This document shows positions 6,973 to 14,109 of a stretch of DNA of 16,668 bases, piece by piece. The notes below the pieces were generated by a model. It did not search any database, was not told the origin of the DNA, and was given only the letters and a program-made list of their open reading frames with translations. Source of the stretch: SAR202 cluster bacterium (GTDB lineage: Bacteria > Chloroflexota > Dehalococcoidia > Lucifugimonadales > UBA826); NCBI GenBank assembly GCA_009392675.1, contig VFFY01000019.1:1-16668 (forward strand), in the 5' to 3' direction. How positions within the stretch are numbered: position 1 is the stretch's first letter; each line of letters opens with the position of its first letter. The translations under genes and the position numbers were made by a program.

Positions 6973-7782
6973 ATGGCTACTCAAAAAGGGGCCTTATTAA
7001 ATTTACAGAAGTCAGTCTGGCAATCATTGGAAGATCTCTGTGCTGGGTTAAATTCGGATGACTGGAACACTAGTACAGATTGTCCTACCTGGACGGTCAA
7101 AGATTGTATCGCTCACCTAATTGGAATTGAACATAGGTTGCTTGGCCGGGATGTACCGAATGTGGATTTGCCGGATACCAGCCACCTTAGGAATGACCAG
7201 GGATTTAAGAATGAGGTAGATGTGGTGTCAAGACGGTCTAGTACAGTAGATGAATTGATACAAGAATTCCGAAATGTCAGTTCAGAAAGACTTATTATCT
7301 TGGAGTCTCAGTCTGATTTTGGCTCTGCAGCCGAGTCTCCGATTGGGCAAGGAAGTGTGGCAGATCAGGTTTCAGTGAGAATTTTTGATTGTTGGATACA
7401 CGAACAAGACATTCGTCGAGCAATCGGAAAACCGGGAAACCTTTCAGGTCCAGTGGCTGAACATTCTTTCCAAAGAATAGCTAATGTTATGCCATATGTT
7501 TTTGGTAAAAAAGTCAATGCCCCAGAAGGAAGCTCTGTTAGATTTAAGATTTACGGAGCACACTCTTTTGATATAGGAGTGAAAGTTGTGGAAAAGAGGG
7601 CAGTATTAGCACCTGAATTATCTCAAGCAACAATTGAGCTGGAAATGAATGATGAAACCTTTCTTTGTCTAGCTTGCGGTAGGTGGGATCCAGATAGGGC
7701 TATTATGGACGGCAGGGTTGTTATCAAGGGTGACGAATCCTTTGGCGCATTAATTGCCCGGGAGATGAATTATATGGTTTAA
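6973..7782 (+). CDS. Maleylpyruvate isomerase family protein (DinB-fold, thiol-dependent enzyme superfamily)
   Basis: A cytoplasmic protein of 269 residues with two parts. The N-terminal half is the four-helix metal-binding MDMPI_N/DinB-like domain (PF11716): CPTWTVKDCIAHLIG with a candidate metal histidine (H48), and FDCWIHEQDIRRAIG with D139 and H143. These correspond to the His, Glu and His metal ligands of mycothiol-dependent maleylpyruvate isomerase, with Asp replacing Glu. The C-terminal half resembles the SCP2/MDMPI_C type of domain. Family knowledge: members use a low-molecular-weight thiol such as mycothiol as co-substrate, but most are uncharacterised. No thiol biosynthesis gene is in view. 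The ATG at 6973 lies 12 bases after the EVE gene and has only a poor ribosome site. The gene ends 14 bases before the convergent selenoprotein gene. The true substrate is unknown. Confidence 0.82.
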   Translation: MATQKGALLNLQKSVWQSLEDLCAGLNSDDWNTSTDCPTWTVKDCIAHLIGIEHRLLGRDVPNVDLPDTSHLRNDQGFKNEVDVVSRRSSTVDELIQEFRNVSSERLIILESQSDFGSAAESPIGQGSVADQVSVRIFDCWIHEQDIRRAIGKPGNLSGPVAEHSFQRIANVMPYVFGKKVNAPEGSSVRFKIYGAHSFDIGVKVVEKRAVLAPELSQATIELEMNDETFLCLACGRWDPDRAIMDGRVVIKGDESFGALIAREMNYMV

Positions 7783-7796
7783 AGGAGGCTCTGCGG

Positions 7797-8330
7797 TTAG
7801 CCGTCTAGTAGTATTTTGACAATATCCCCGGCTACTTCCTTGGCCCTTTCTCTCAATGAGTTTTCATCCAAACTTCCAAGTGGATGAGGCACTACTGCAA
7901 ATGGGAATTCCGGAATTCCTCCCATTTTGGACATAGCCACGGCACTACTCACAAACGGTTCCGTACATATTACAGCGGCTGGTAAACCTCTTTTCTCAAA
8001 CTGAATTCCGTCGTGCACACTGCACGAAGAGCATGACCCTCAATCACCTGAGGCTGTGATAATCACATCACATTGATTGGCTAGCTTTTCTAGCAAGTCC
8101 GGAGGGCATGGTCTTGAAGCATTACCTTTGTTATCTTCAATAACAGTCCCTAGCCCATGATCATCCCTGAGAATCTCATACACGTATTGGAGAATTTCTA
8201 CAGAGTTCTTTTTGCCGTTGGCAAGAAGACCGACCGTCAATCCATTGAGAGATTCTGGGCGTACCGCTAGCAGAGAATTCTGCGAATTGGCCTCTATTGT
8301 TGGATCCAAAACTCTAATTCCTTCGACCAT
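7797..8330 (-). CDS. UGSC-family selenoprotein, in-frame UGA read as selenocysteine
   Basis: One frame runs from ATG 8330 to a TAA at 7797, interrupted only by a TGA at 8040-8042. Reading that TGA as selenocysteine gives 177 residues. Sec97 sits in ITASGD-U-GSCSSC, so a U-x-x-C pair (U97, C100) and a further C103 form a likely redox centre. The upstream part (LNGLTVGLLANGKKNS, then CDVIITASGD) looks Rossmann-like, as does the downstream part (GLPAAVICTEPF). Family knowledge: UGSC-motif proteins occur with selenocysteine or cysteine at this site and are distantly like the selenoprotein B subunits of glycine and proline reductases; their reaction is unknown to me. The ATG follows AGGGG (8337-8341). 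A hairpin 12 bases after the TGA fits a bacterial SECIS. The gene follows the 340-residue gene after 65 bases. A nonsense mutation is unlikely because coding quality continues past the TGA. Confidence 0.9.
8011..8027 (-). promoter_or_regulatory. Putative bacterial SECIS hairpin of the UGSC selenoprotein mRNA
   Basis: On the minus strand a perfect 7-bp inverted repeat (TCGTGCA / TGCACGA) encloses the loop GTG. It starts 12 bases after the last base of the TGA at 8040-8042, and the loop starts 20 bases after it. Bacterial SECIS elements lie inside the coding region just after the UGA, with a short apical stem and a small loop containing GU, bound by SelB. Size, distance and loop all fit. The element also codes for SCSVHD in the protein, so chance pairing cannot be fully excluded. 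Confidence 0.75.
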
Positions 8331-8395
8331 AAGTTACCCCTTTTTCTTTTCCATAATCATACAGTATCTTGCGATTTGCACTTGCCCATATGAGT

Positions 8396-9418
8396 TTAAA
8401 TTAATTCCTTTGTGACAGATTGGGATCCTACCCCGCCTGCCCAAAGTGGTATGACGCATGAAAAAGCTCCTGCCGCCCCCCCTCCCACTAGTAATGTGAA
8501 GCTTTCTGGTGTCAATGCAGAGTGTGTTATCTCAGAGCCTGTTGGTCTGAGCCCTGGGGGTATAGATCCAAATCCCCACTCTTCATCTGTCCTTACGGCC
8601 ATTTCATAAAGGAAATCTCTAACCTGATTCTTGGTCCATCCAGCTTTTTTGAAAGATTGCACATGTTCCGGACAAAATATTATTACTATCTCTCCTTGGT
8701 TAGGACCTGCAGCAAAAAGAGCATCTCTGAAGCTTCTAAGTATGTTTTCAGGATCTTGGCTTGAGTGATTACTTACTTGGATCGGAGATAGCCCTGCGAA
8801 CACAGAAACGGTGTTGGCGTTTTTCGAAAAACCCCTGTCCTCCCCCGTGTTAGGCCACGGTCGGAAATCTTCATTCTCAGTTATACACCAGGTATATTTA
8901 CCAGCATGCCCCAGCGTTGCTTTGTCAATTTCTCCAGATCTGGAGCCGGTGCAATTAATTACAACTAATCGAAGGGCCCTGCCAATGGTCGCGTTTGCTT
9001 GATGCCCTGGGCCGAAGAGACTTATTCCACCATTTAACCCTATTTCTTTTGCGATTGATCCGGTCACAAGCGTTAAAATGCCTGCCCCCATAGTACTAGC
9101 GGTGATCCCGTGGAGATTAAATTTTGATTCAACTAATGCCTCCACCGCTGTTACCACTATTGGAAAATATTCTGGTTTGCAACCAGCCATCACTGAGTTT
9201 ATGGCGACTTTGCCTATTGTAATTTCCCTGCCTTTGACAGGCTCAACCCCTATAACATCTTTATTAGATTTACCTGAAAGGTCTATAAATTTAGAAACTT
9301 CTTGCTCGGTGGGTAAATTAATTGGGAGGCCATCAGTCCAGCCTTGCTTAAGAAAGTATTCACTCGCTTGCTGGAAGGTATTGAAGGAATAGGTTTTTGC
9401 CATTGGTGATGAGGACAC
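8396..9418 (-). CDS. Conserved protein of unknown function, probable partner of the UGSC selenoprotein
   Basis: I do not recognise a named domain in this 340-residue protein. It has no signal peptide, and no clear membrane segment apart from a glycine-rich, mildly hydrophobic stretch near 308-330 (LLVGGGAAGAFSCVIPLWAGG). Other eye-catching segments are GWTDGLPINLPTE (26-38), AGCKPEYFPIVVTAVEAL (78-95), TMGAGILTLVTG (109-120) and SLFGPGHQANATIGRALRL (133-151). Such G-P-rich, evenly spaced motifs suggest an enzyme core rather than a scaffold. There are five cysteines: C80, C156, C178, C249 and C321. The GTG at 9418 has GGTGG four bases upstream; ATG 9403 is an alternative without a ribosome site. 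The selenoprotein gene follows after 65 bases on the same strand, so the two are probably co-transcribed and may form one enzyme. The substrate cannot be inferred. Confidence 0.8.
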   Translation of the reverse strand: MSSSPMAKTYSFNTFQQASEYFLKQGWTDGLPINLPTEQEVSKFIDLSGKSNKDVIGVEPVKGREITIGKVAINSVMAGCKPEYFPIVVTAVEALVESKFNLHGITASTMGAGILTLVTGSIAKEIGLNGGISLFGPGHQANATIGRALRLVVINCTGSRSGEIDKATLGHAGKYTWCITENEDFRPWPNTGEDRGFSKNANTVSVFAGLSPIQVSNHSSQDPENILRSFRDALFAAGPNQGEIVIIFCPEHVQSFKKAGWTKNQVRDFLYEMAVRTDEEWGFGSIPPGLRPTGSEITHSALTPESFTLLVGGGAAGAFSCVIPLWAGGVGSQSVTKELI

Positions 9419-9620
9419 GATTCCACCCTATATCAGTGAATTTTTGTGAATAGAAGACACATTTTACTCATTTATAAAGGAACACTACTACTAAACTGGC
9501 AATTTAAATCAAGGCATTGGTTGATTATATGGATTGAATTACAATAATTTAGGTAGTAATATCTCTTTATTCAGAACTTAAATTCATTTCATGTAATTCA
9601 GATATCACTAGGGGGATTTA
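9419..9620. other. Divergent intergenic region between the selenoprotein operon and the DUF1501 operon
   Basis: About 200 AT-rich bases with no gene visible. They must hold the promoter of the minus-strand pair and that of the plus-strand DUF1501 row. I see no strong inverted repeat, riboswitch or operator. Confidence 0.5.
9521..9548 (+). promoter_or_regulatory. Possible sigma-70-type promoter for the DUF1501-DUF1800-NHL row
   Basis: TTGATT at 9521-9526 (four of six matches to the -35 box) and AATAAT at 9543-9548 (five of six to the -10 box) are 16 bases apart, giving a leader of about 65 bases. The region is AT-rich, so chance matches are likely. Confidence 0.3.
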
Positions 9621-10748
9621 ATGGGAAACAAAGGCAAATCACTTGTTGTTGTTCAGCTTTCAGGAGGAAACGACTATTTGAATACTGTGGTTCCCTACGG
9701 CGATGACGAGTATTACGACTTTAGGAAAACCGTCCATATTGAACAAAACAAGGTCCTTCCCATTGATAAAGTTTATGGTTTTAGTCCTCATTTAGCACCT
9801 ATCAAAAGACTTTATGACCAAGGAAAAGTTGCTGTCATTAACGGGATTGGTTATGACAACCCAAATAGATCTCATTTCCGTTCTATGGATATTTGGCATA
9901 CCGCCCAGCCTGATGAAATAGGCACAGAGGGATGGCTTGGAAAGGTTATTAGAGATCTGGATCCGAATGCTGAAAATGTCTTGACTGGTGTGAATTTCGG
10001 TAGAGGATTACCAAGAGCCCTCGGGGTGCGAGGAGTCCCTGTTGCGTCAGTTGGTAACTTGGACACGTATGGGTTATTCCCAGATATAAAAGATGAGTCG
10101 GCAAAAAAACTTGCGCTTGACGCGTTTGCCCATATGTATGGTGGCGTACAGGGAAAGGACCCGGTTCTTAATTTCCTGGGGCAGACAGGAATGGATGCTT
10201 TGAAAGGTGCAGATATACTCAGGACCGCTCCTCAAAAGTATAGTTCTGCTATTGAATACGCCGCAAATCCGATTGCCCAAGGAATGAAAAGCATAGCTCA
10301 GGTTATGCTAGCTGATTTCGGTACCCGAGTCTTTTATACACAACATGGTAGTTTTGATACCCATTCAGGGGAAATCCTTACACATGCAAAACTTTGGGAT
10401 GAAGTATCTGGTGCGGTGGGAGATTTCTATGATGATATGCAGGAACATGGACGTGAGGATGAAGTTGTAGTGATGATATTCTCTGAATTTGGAAGACGTA
10501 TCAAAGATAATGGTTCGGGCACTGATCATGGCTCTGGCGGTGTTGCATTTATCATCGGTGGTGAAGTTAAAGGTGGAATGTATGGACAGTATCCCTCGAT
10601 AAAAGAGGCGGATCACTTGGAAGGGGATTTACATTTCAACAACGATTTCCGGTCCACTTATTCCACCATTGTTGAAAAGTGGTTTGGGTTGGACCCTGTT
10701 CCGATAGTAAATGGTCACTTTGAGCAGTTTGATTTCGTCAATGCCTAA
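9621..10748 (+). CDS. DUF1501 family protein
   Basis: A protein of 375 residues with the marks of DUF1501 (PF07394), an alkaline-phosphatase/sulfatase-like fold of unknown reaction. They include VVVQLSGGNDYLNTVVPYGDDEYY at the N-terminus, NRSHFRSMDIWHTA (about residues 82-95), TQHGSFDTHSGEI, then FSEFGRRIKDNGSGTDHGSGG and a GG-x-YGQYP segment. Many relatives carry a Tat signal peptide before the LSGGND block. Here the protein starts only about ten residues ahead of it, so it seems to lack an export signal. ATG 9621 is set by AGGGGG six bases upstream. It is followed after 60 bases by the DUF1800 gene, its usual companion, and then by an NHL propeller gene. No reaction is established for the family. 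Confidence 0.9.
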   Translation: MGNKGKSLVVVQLSGGNDYLNTVVPYGDDEYYDFRKTVHIEQNKVLPIDKVYGFSPHLAPIKRLYDQGKVAVINGIGYDNPNRSHFRSMDIWHTAQPDEIGTEGWLGKVIRDLDPNAENVLTGVNFGRGLPRALGVRGVPVASVGNLDTYGLFPDIKDESAKKLALDAFAHMYGGVQGKDPVLNFLGQTGMDALKGADILRTAPQKYSSAIEYAANPIAQGMKSIAQVMLADFGTRVFYTQHGSFDTHSGEILTHAKLWDEVSGAVGDFYDDMQEHGREDEVVVMIFSEFGRRIKDNGSGTDHGSGGVAFIIGGEVKGGMYGQYPSIKEADHLEGDLHFNNDFRSTYSTIVEKWFGLDPVPIVNGHFEQFDFVNA

Positions 10749-10808
10749 ATAATAAGACTAATATAATCCGATTTGGCACTAAAAGATAACTATTCAGAGG
10801 TGAGAAAT

Positions 10809-12221
10809 ATGAGTCAGGATGTTTCCTTGATGGCCCATCTTATGAGACGGGCTGGGTTCGGTGCCACTCGTAATGAATTGGATGAATATTTGAGCGATGG
10901 TTATGAGACCACGGTGGATAAATTACTAGATCCTGGTGAATCCAACCACATGCCCGATGATCTAATTCGAAGGTATCATGTTGACCAATCAGAATTGAGA
11001 CAACTGGATTGCGCGGGTGCTTACTGGCTCTACCGCATGCTGACGACGAGCAACCCTCTTGAAGAGAAATTAGCTTTATTTTGGCACGGACTGTTTGCGA
11101 CAGGCTACGCCAAACTAAATCAAGCCCGTGCATTACTCAACCAAATTGACATGTTTCGACAATATGGATTTGGTAGTTTTCGGGACTTACTAGTTGAATT
11201 GTCTAGGGATCCTGCAATGATTCTGTGGCTAGATAATAATGAGAATCATAAAGAGGCCATCAACGAGAACTACGGTAGGGAATTGCTCGAGTTATTCTCT
11301 ATGGGTATTGGTAATTATTCAGAAGACGACATTAAAGAATGTGCTAAAGCTTTTACTGGGTGGACTTTAAAAAATGCTGAATACATGTCAGTAAGGGCAA
11401 GTAAGGATTCTATATGGCCTTATGGCAGGATAGCCTGGCATTACGAATATCGGGCAGACGATCATGATAGTGGTGAAAAAAAGTTCTTAGGTGAAGTTGG
11501 GAATTTCAACGGCGAGGATATTGTTGACATAATTGTCACCCAGGAACCTACTGCCAGGTTTTTATCGACAAGGTTGTTTCAATATTTCGCCTCTGATGAA
11601 GTAGATGATGATGGAGTGCAGGTAATAAAAGCAATGATGGATTCTTATTTTGAATCCGGATTTAAAGTGTCAGCTGTATTGAGAACTCTTTTTAACTCGG
11701 ATTATTTCAAATCAGAAAAATGCCGATATTCGAGAGTAAAAGGCCCCGTAGAATCTGTTGTAGGCACGGCGAGATTAGCTGGTAGTTATCAGGAACCCAC
11801 TTTGGACGTGCATTCTTTATGGGCACAAACAATGTTTATGGGACAGGGATTGCTTGCACCACCGACAGTTGAAGGGTGGCATGAAGGAGTGGAGTGGATA
11901 GATAGCGGTTCCTTGGTTGAGCGTATCAATTTTGCAGCTAAGGAATTAAGCGACCCGACAAAAGACGGTGTTCAAGACATAATTAGGAGAGTCACTTCTG
12001 GTTATAGAGATTTTATTCATGCTGAAAATTTAGTAGATTCATGTCTGGATTTTATGGGCCCTATACAAGTGGGAGCAAATACAAGGGAAGGGCTAATTGA
12101 ATTTGCGGAATCCCAAGGCAATCTACAGCTGAAAAATGGGAAAACTGATCAAGACGGATCTGCCCAAGTTGCTCGCCTGATTGGAATGATTGCCTCGACC
12201 CAAGAATACCAGCTAGCTTAA
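10809..12221 (+). CDS. DUF1800 family protein
   Basis: A protein of 470 residues matching DUF1800 (PF08811) along its length: HLMRRAGFGATRNELDEYL at the N-terminus, KLALFWHGLFAT, then the block MILWLDNNENHKEAINENYGRELLELFSMG with GNYSEDDIKECAKAFTGWTL, and near the end GQGLLAPPTVEGWHEG-x-EWID. No signal peptide is visible. The ATG at 10809 follows GAGG at 10797-10800; the frame is also open from a TTG at 10773 without a ribosome site, and that extension is not like the family. DUF1800 and DUF1501 genes are nearly always found together, here with DUF1501 first. Their joint function is not known to me. Confidence 0.92.
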   Translation: MSQDVSLMAHLMRRAGFGATRNELDEYLSDGYETTVDKLLDPGESNHMPDDLIRRYHVDQSELRQLDCAGAYWLYRMLTTSNPLEEKLALFWHGLFATGYAKLNQARALLNQIDMFRQYGFGSFRDLLVELSRDPAMILWLDNNENHKEAINENYGRELLELFSMGIGNYSEDDIKECAKAFTGWTLKNAEYMSVRASKDSIWPYGRIAWHYEYRADDHDSGEKKFLGEVGNFNGEDIVDIIVTQEPTARFLSTRLFQYFASDEVDDDGVQVIKAMMDSYFESGFKVSAVLRTLFNSDYFKSEKCRYSRVKGPVESVVGTARLAGSYQEPTLDVHSLWAQTMFMGQGLLAPPTVEGWHEGVEWIDSGSLVERINFAAKELSDPTKDGVQDIIRRVTSGYRDFIHAENLVDSCLDFMGPIQVGANTREGLIEFAESQGNLQLKNGKTDQDGSAQVARLIGMIASTQEYQLA

Positions 12222-12247
12222 ACCACGAAAATATAAAGGTTGAAATC

Positions 12248-13270
12248 ATGGTGATTACTAATACGATTAGTATTAGGTACCTTAAAACAATAGGTATAGT
12301 CAATAATGGTTTCAACGGCCGTGGATTCGCTAATCCATACGATGTTGCCATTGGCCCAGAGGGCAACATATTTGTATTGAATCGATGTGATCCTGCCAGA
12401 AGAAACGCGATAAGGGTAGGGGTCTGTAATCTTGATGAAGAGTATCTATATGAATTTGGTTACGGATTCGGAGATGGTGACGGTCAAATGATGTTGCCTG
12501 TGGCGATGGTATTTGATGCGATGGGTCGACTACTCATAACAGATGAGCACACAAACAGAATAACCATATACTCTGATGAAGGTGAGGTTCTAGGTAAATG
12601 GGGACATAAAGGCGAATCGGAAGGCGAATTCAACGGTCCGGCGGGTATAGGGACTGATTCATCTGGAACGGTTTATATCTGCGATCAACGGAACCATAGG
12701 GTTCAAAAATACACTGCGGATGGTAGATTTTTGGCTCAATGGGGCTCTCAAGGAACAGGGCCAGGTGAATTTAATTTGCCATGGGGCTTGGGTTTGGATG
12801 CAGAAGATAATGTTTATGTAGCAGACTGGAGAAATGATAGGGTTCAAAAATTTGATTCCAATGGGCACCATTTGAAAACAATTGGAGACTCGGCGGTGGA
12901 GGAAGAACAACTTATAAGACCGTCGGCCGTATCAATAGATGAAAACGGCAATATATATGTCGCCGACTGGGGTAATGAGAGGCTTCAGGTATTTAATTCC
13001 GAGGGGGAAGTGATCGCTAGCCTCAGAGGCGAGGCGACTCTTTCTGACTGGGCTAAAGATTTTTTTGAATCAAATCCAGATGAGATGGAAACCCGGGAAA
13101 TATCTGATCTTACCCCGGATGTTCCGGATCATTTAAATAATCCCTATCATATATCTTCTCAAACTGAGCCTTTTTTTTGGGGACCAGTGTCAGTAAGGAT
13201 AGATGGCAACAATCGGTTATACGTTGTGGAATCTAACCGTCACAGAATCCAGATTTACGAGATTGAATAA
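12248..13270 (+). CDS. NHL-repeat beta-propeller protein
   Basis: A protein of 340 residues made of about six NHL repeats. Repeat cores read NPYDVAIGPEGNIFVLN, LPVAMVFDAMGRLLITDEHTNRI, GPAGIGTDSSGTVYICDQRNHRVQKY, LPWGLGLDAEDNVYVADWRNDRVQKF, RPSAVSIDENGNIYVADWGNERLQVF and a last one, VSVRIDGNNRLYVVESNRHRIQIY. This should give a closed propeller. A less regular insert (SDWAKDFFESNPDEMETRE and following) lies between repeats five and six. There is no signal peptide. NHL propellers mainly bind proteins, ligands or RNA, and some act as lyases or lactonases; no catalytic signature is obvious here. ATG 12248 has AAAGG eight bases upstream and lies 26 bases after the DUF1800 gene, so it probably belongs to the same transcript. 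Confidence 0.9.
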   Translation: MVITNTISIRYLKTIGIVNNGFNGRGFANPYDVAIGPEGNIFVLNRCDPARRNAIRVGVCNLDEEYLYEFGYGFGDGDGQMMLPVAMVFDAMGRLLITDEHTNRITIYSDEGEVLGKWGHKGESEGEFNGPAGIGTDSSGTVYICDQRNHRVQKYTADGRFLAQWGSQGTGPGEFNLPWGLGLDAEDNVYVADWRNDRVQKFDSNGHHLKTIGDSAVEEEQLIRPSAVSIDENGNIYVADWGNERLQVFNSEGEVIASLRGEATLSDWAKDFFESNPDEMETREISDLTPDVPDHLNNPYHISSQTEPFFWGPVSVRIDGNNRLYVVESNRHRIQIYEIE

Positions 13271-13273
13271 CAC

Positions 13274-13711
13274 TTAACCGGCCTGAATAAATTCCAGCCA
13301 ATTTCCTTCGGGGTCCTGGCAATAGCAAATTCCATGTCTACCTCCAGTTTCTGTATCGGTCATTATAGGTGGGGTTACGAATTTGACCCCTTTATTTATG
13401 AGATCTTGATAAAGCTCCTCTATATTTTCAACATTGAAACAGACGTGAGCTGCTCCCAGTTGGTTACGGTTCAAATGTCCACTAGGACTGTCCGGATAAA
13501 TGTAGTAAACCAATTCCAGAGCGTGGCCACCACCCTTTCCCACAAATATCAAAGTTCTATGGGCTCCTGGGATACCAGTATGGTCACCGGTTTCAGGGGC
13601 TCTACTGTCGATCTCTCTTTCGATTTGGAGTCCTAAATCATCCCGGTAAAAAGAAACCATTTTATCTAGGTCTCTGACTACAAACCCTGAATGGTTGAAT
13701 CCTGTAATCAT
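13274..13711 (-). CDS. VOC-superfamily metalloenzyme (glyoxalase/epimerase/dioxygenase fold)
   Basis: A cytoplasmic protein of 145 residues with two beta-alpha-beta-beta-beta modules. The four expected metal ligands are all present: H7 (MITGFNHSGFVV), E67 (HALELVYY), H89 (GAAHVCFNV) and E140 (GNWLEFIQ). Typical flanking motifs are FYRDDLGL after the first strand and CYCQDPEGNWLEF near the end. A complete H/E/H/E set suits glyoxalase I, methylmalonyl-CoA epimerase and several hydrolases or dioxygenases, so the substrate cannot be fixed. The ATG at 13711 follows a strong GGAGG at 13717-13721. The frame is open further upstream to 13765, but that part is not family-like. The gene is convergent with the NHL gene and divergent from the small membrane protein gene. 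Confidence 0.9.
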   Translation of the reverse strand: MITGFNHSGFVVRDLDKMVSFYRDDLGLQIEREIDSRAPETGDHTGIPGAHRTLIFVGKGGGHALELVYYIYPDSPSGHLNRNQLGAAHVCFNVENIEELYQDLINKGVKFVTPPIMTDTETGGRHGICYCQDPEGNWLEFIQAG

Positions 13712-13716
13712 ACTTT

Positions 13717-13721
13717 CCTCC
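13717..13721 (-). promoter_or_regulatory. Ribosome binding site fixing the VOC gene start
   Basis: GGAGG on the minus strand, five bases before ATG 13711. It favours this ATG over the longer open frame reaching 13765. Confidence 0.8.
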
Positions 13722-13769
13722 TGACAGATGAGCTGTAATTTGAGTATGCGCTTATCACATTGCAAACGA

Positions 13770-13775
13770 TATAAT
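13770..13775 (+). promoter_or_regulatory. Possible -10 box for the small membrane protein gene
   Basis: A perfect TATAAT at 13770-13775 lies 20 bases before ATG 13796, implying a very short leader. No good -35 box is seen at 16-18 bases, so the call is weak. Confidence 0.4.
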
Positions 13776-13795
13776 CGCAGTGTATTCTTCAGAGT

Positions 13796-14044
13796 ATGAA
13801 TGAACTCGTAAATATACTCAAACGGCCTTATGTGTGGGGCGGCATTGGTGCAGCGCTTGGTGCTGGATTGGGGGTTAATAATTTATCAGTTTGCCTACTT
13901 GCTGTGTTGTTGGGGTTGTTTTTTGTAACCATGAGATTCACAGGCCCGCCAGAAGAAGGTAAAGAAGGCAGGTTGTTTGCAGGTGGGAGTTTGCTTATGG
14001 TTGGTTGGATTTTGGCTTTTTCAATACGCGGGATCGTTATTTAA
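13796..14044 (+). CDS. Small hydrophobic membrane protein, unknown function
   Basis: An 82-residue protein that I cannot place in a family. It has three hydrophobic stretches: a glycine-rich one at about 14-27, a clear membrane span at about 30-48 (LSVCLLAVLLGLFFVTM), and one at about 63-82 ending at the C-terminus (LLMVGWILAFSIRGIVI). A polar, acidic-basic loop (GPPEEGKEGR) lies between the second and third. The ATG at 13796 has only a weak ribosome site, but a perfect TATAAT lies 20 bases upstream. LutA follows after 65 bases on the same strand; a functional link to lactate oxidation is not evident. Confidence 0.6.
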   Translation: MNELVNILKRPYVWGGIGAALGAGLGVNNLSVCLLAVLLGLFFVTMRFTGPPEEGKEGRLFAGGSLLMVGWILAFSIRGIVI

Positions 14045-14109
14045 TCCCTAAGCTGTATAGAAACTTTGAGAATATTCGCTTTTTAACCAGTTAAGAGGAA
14101 CAGAAAATC

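Noticed and set aside
7797..8018. Separate small gene starting at GTG 8018
   Set aside because: It is in the same frame as the preceding 96 codons, has no ribosome site, and the intervening TGA sits in a UGSC context followed by a SECIS-like hairpin. One selenoprotein gene explains both halves.
7797..8330. Pseudogene by nonsense mutation
   Set aside because: There is no frameshift, both halves have good coding character, the TGA lies exactly at a redox U-x-x-C position, and tRNA-Sec is present nearby.
10840..11133. Minus-strand open frame of 97 codons
   Set aside because: It is antisense to the well-conserved DUF1800 N-terminus and shows no motif.
13771..13795. Rho-independent terminators at the convergent gene ends (7783-7796, 13271-13273, 16299-16304)
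   Set aside because: These gaps are too short and show no hairpin followed by a T run.
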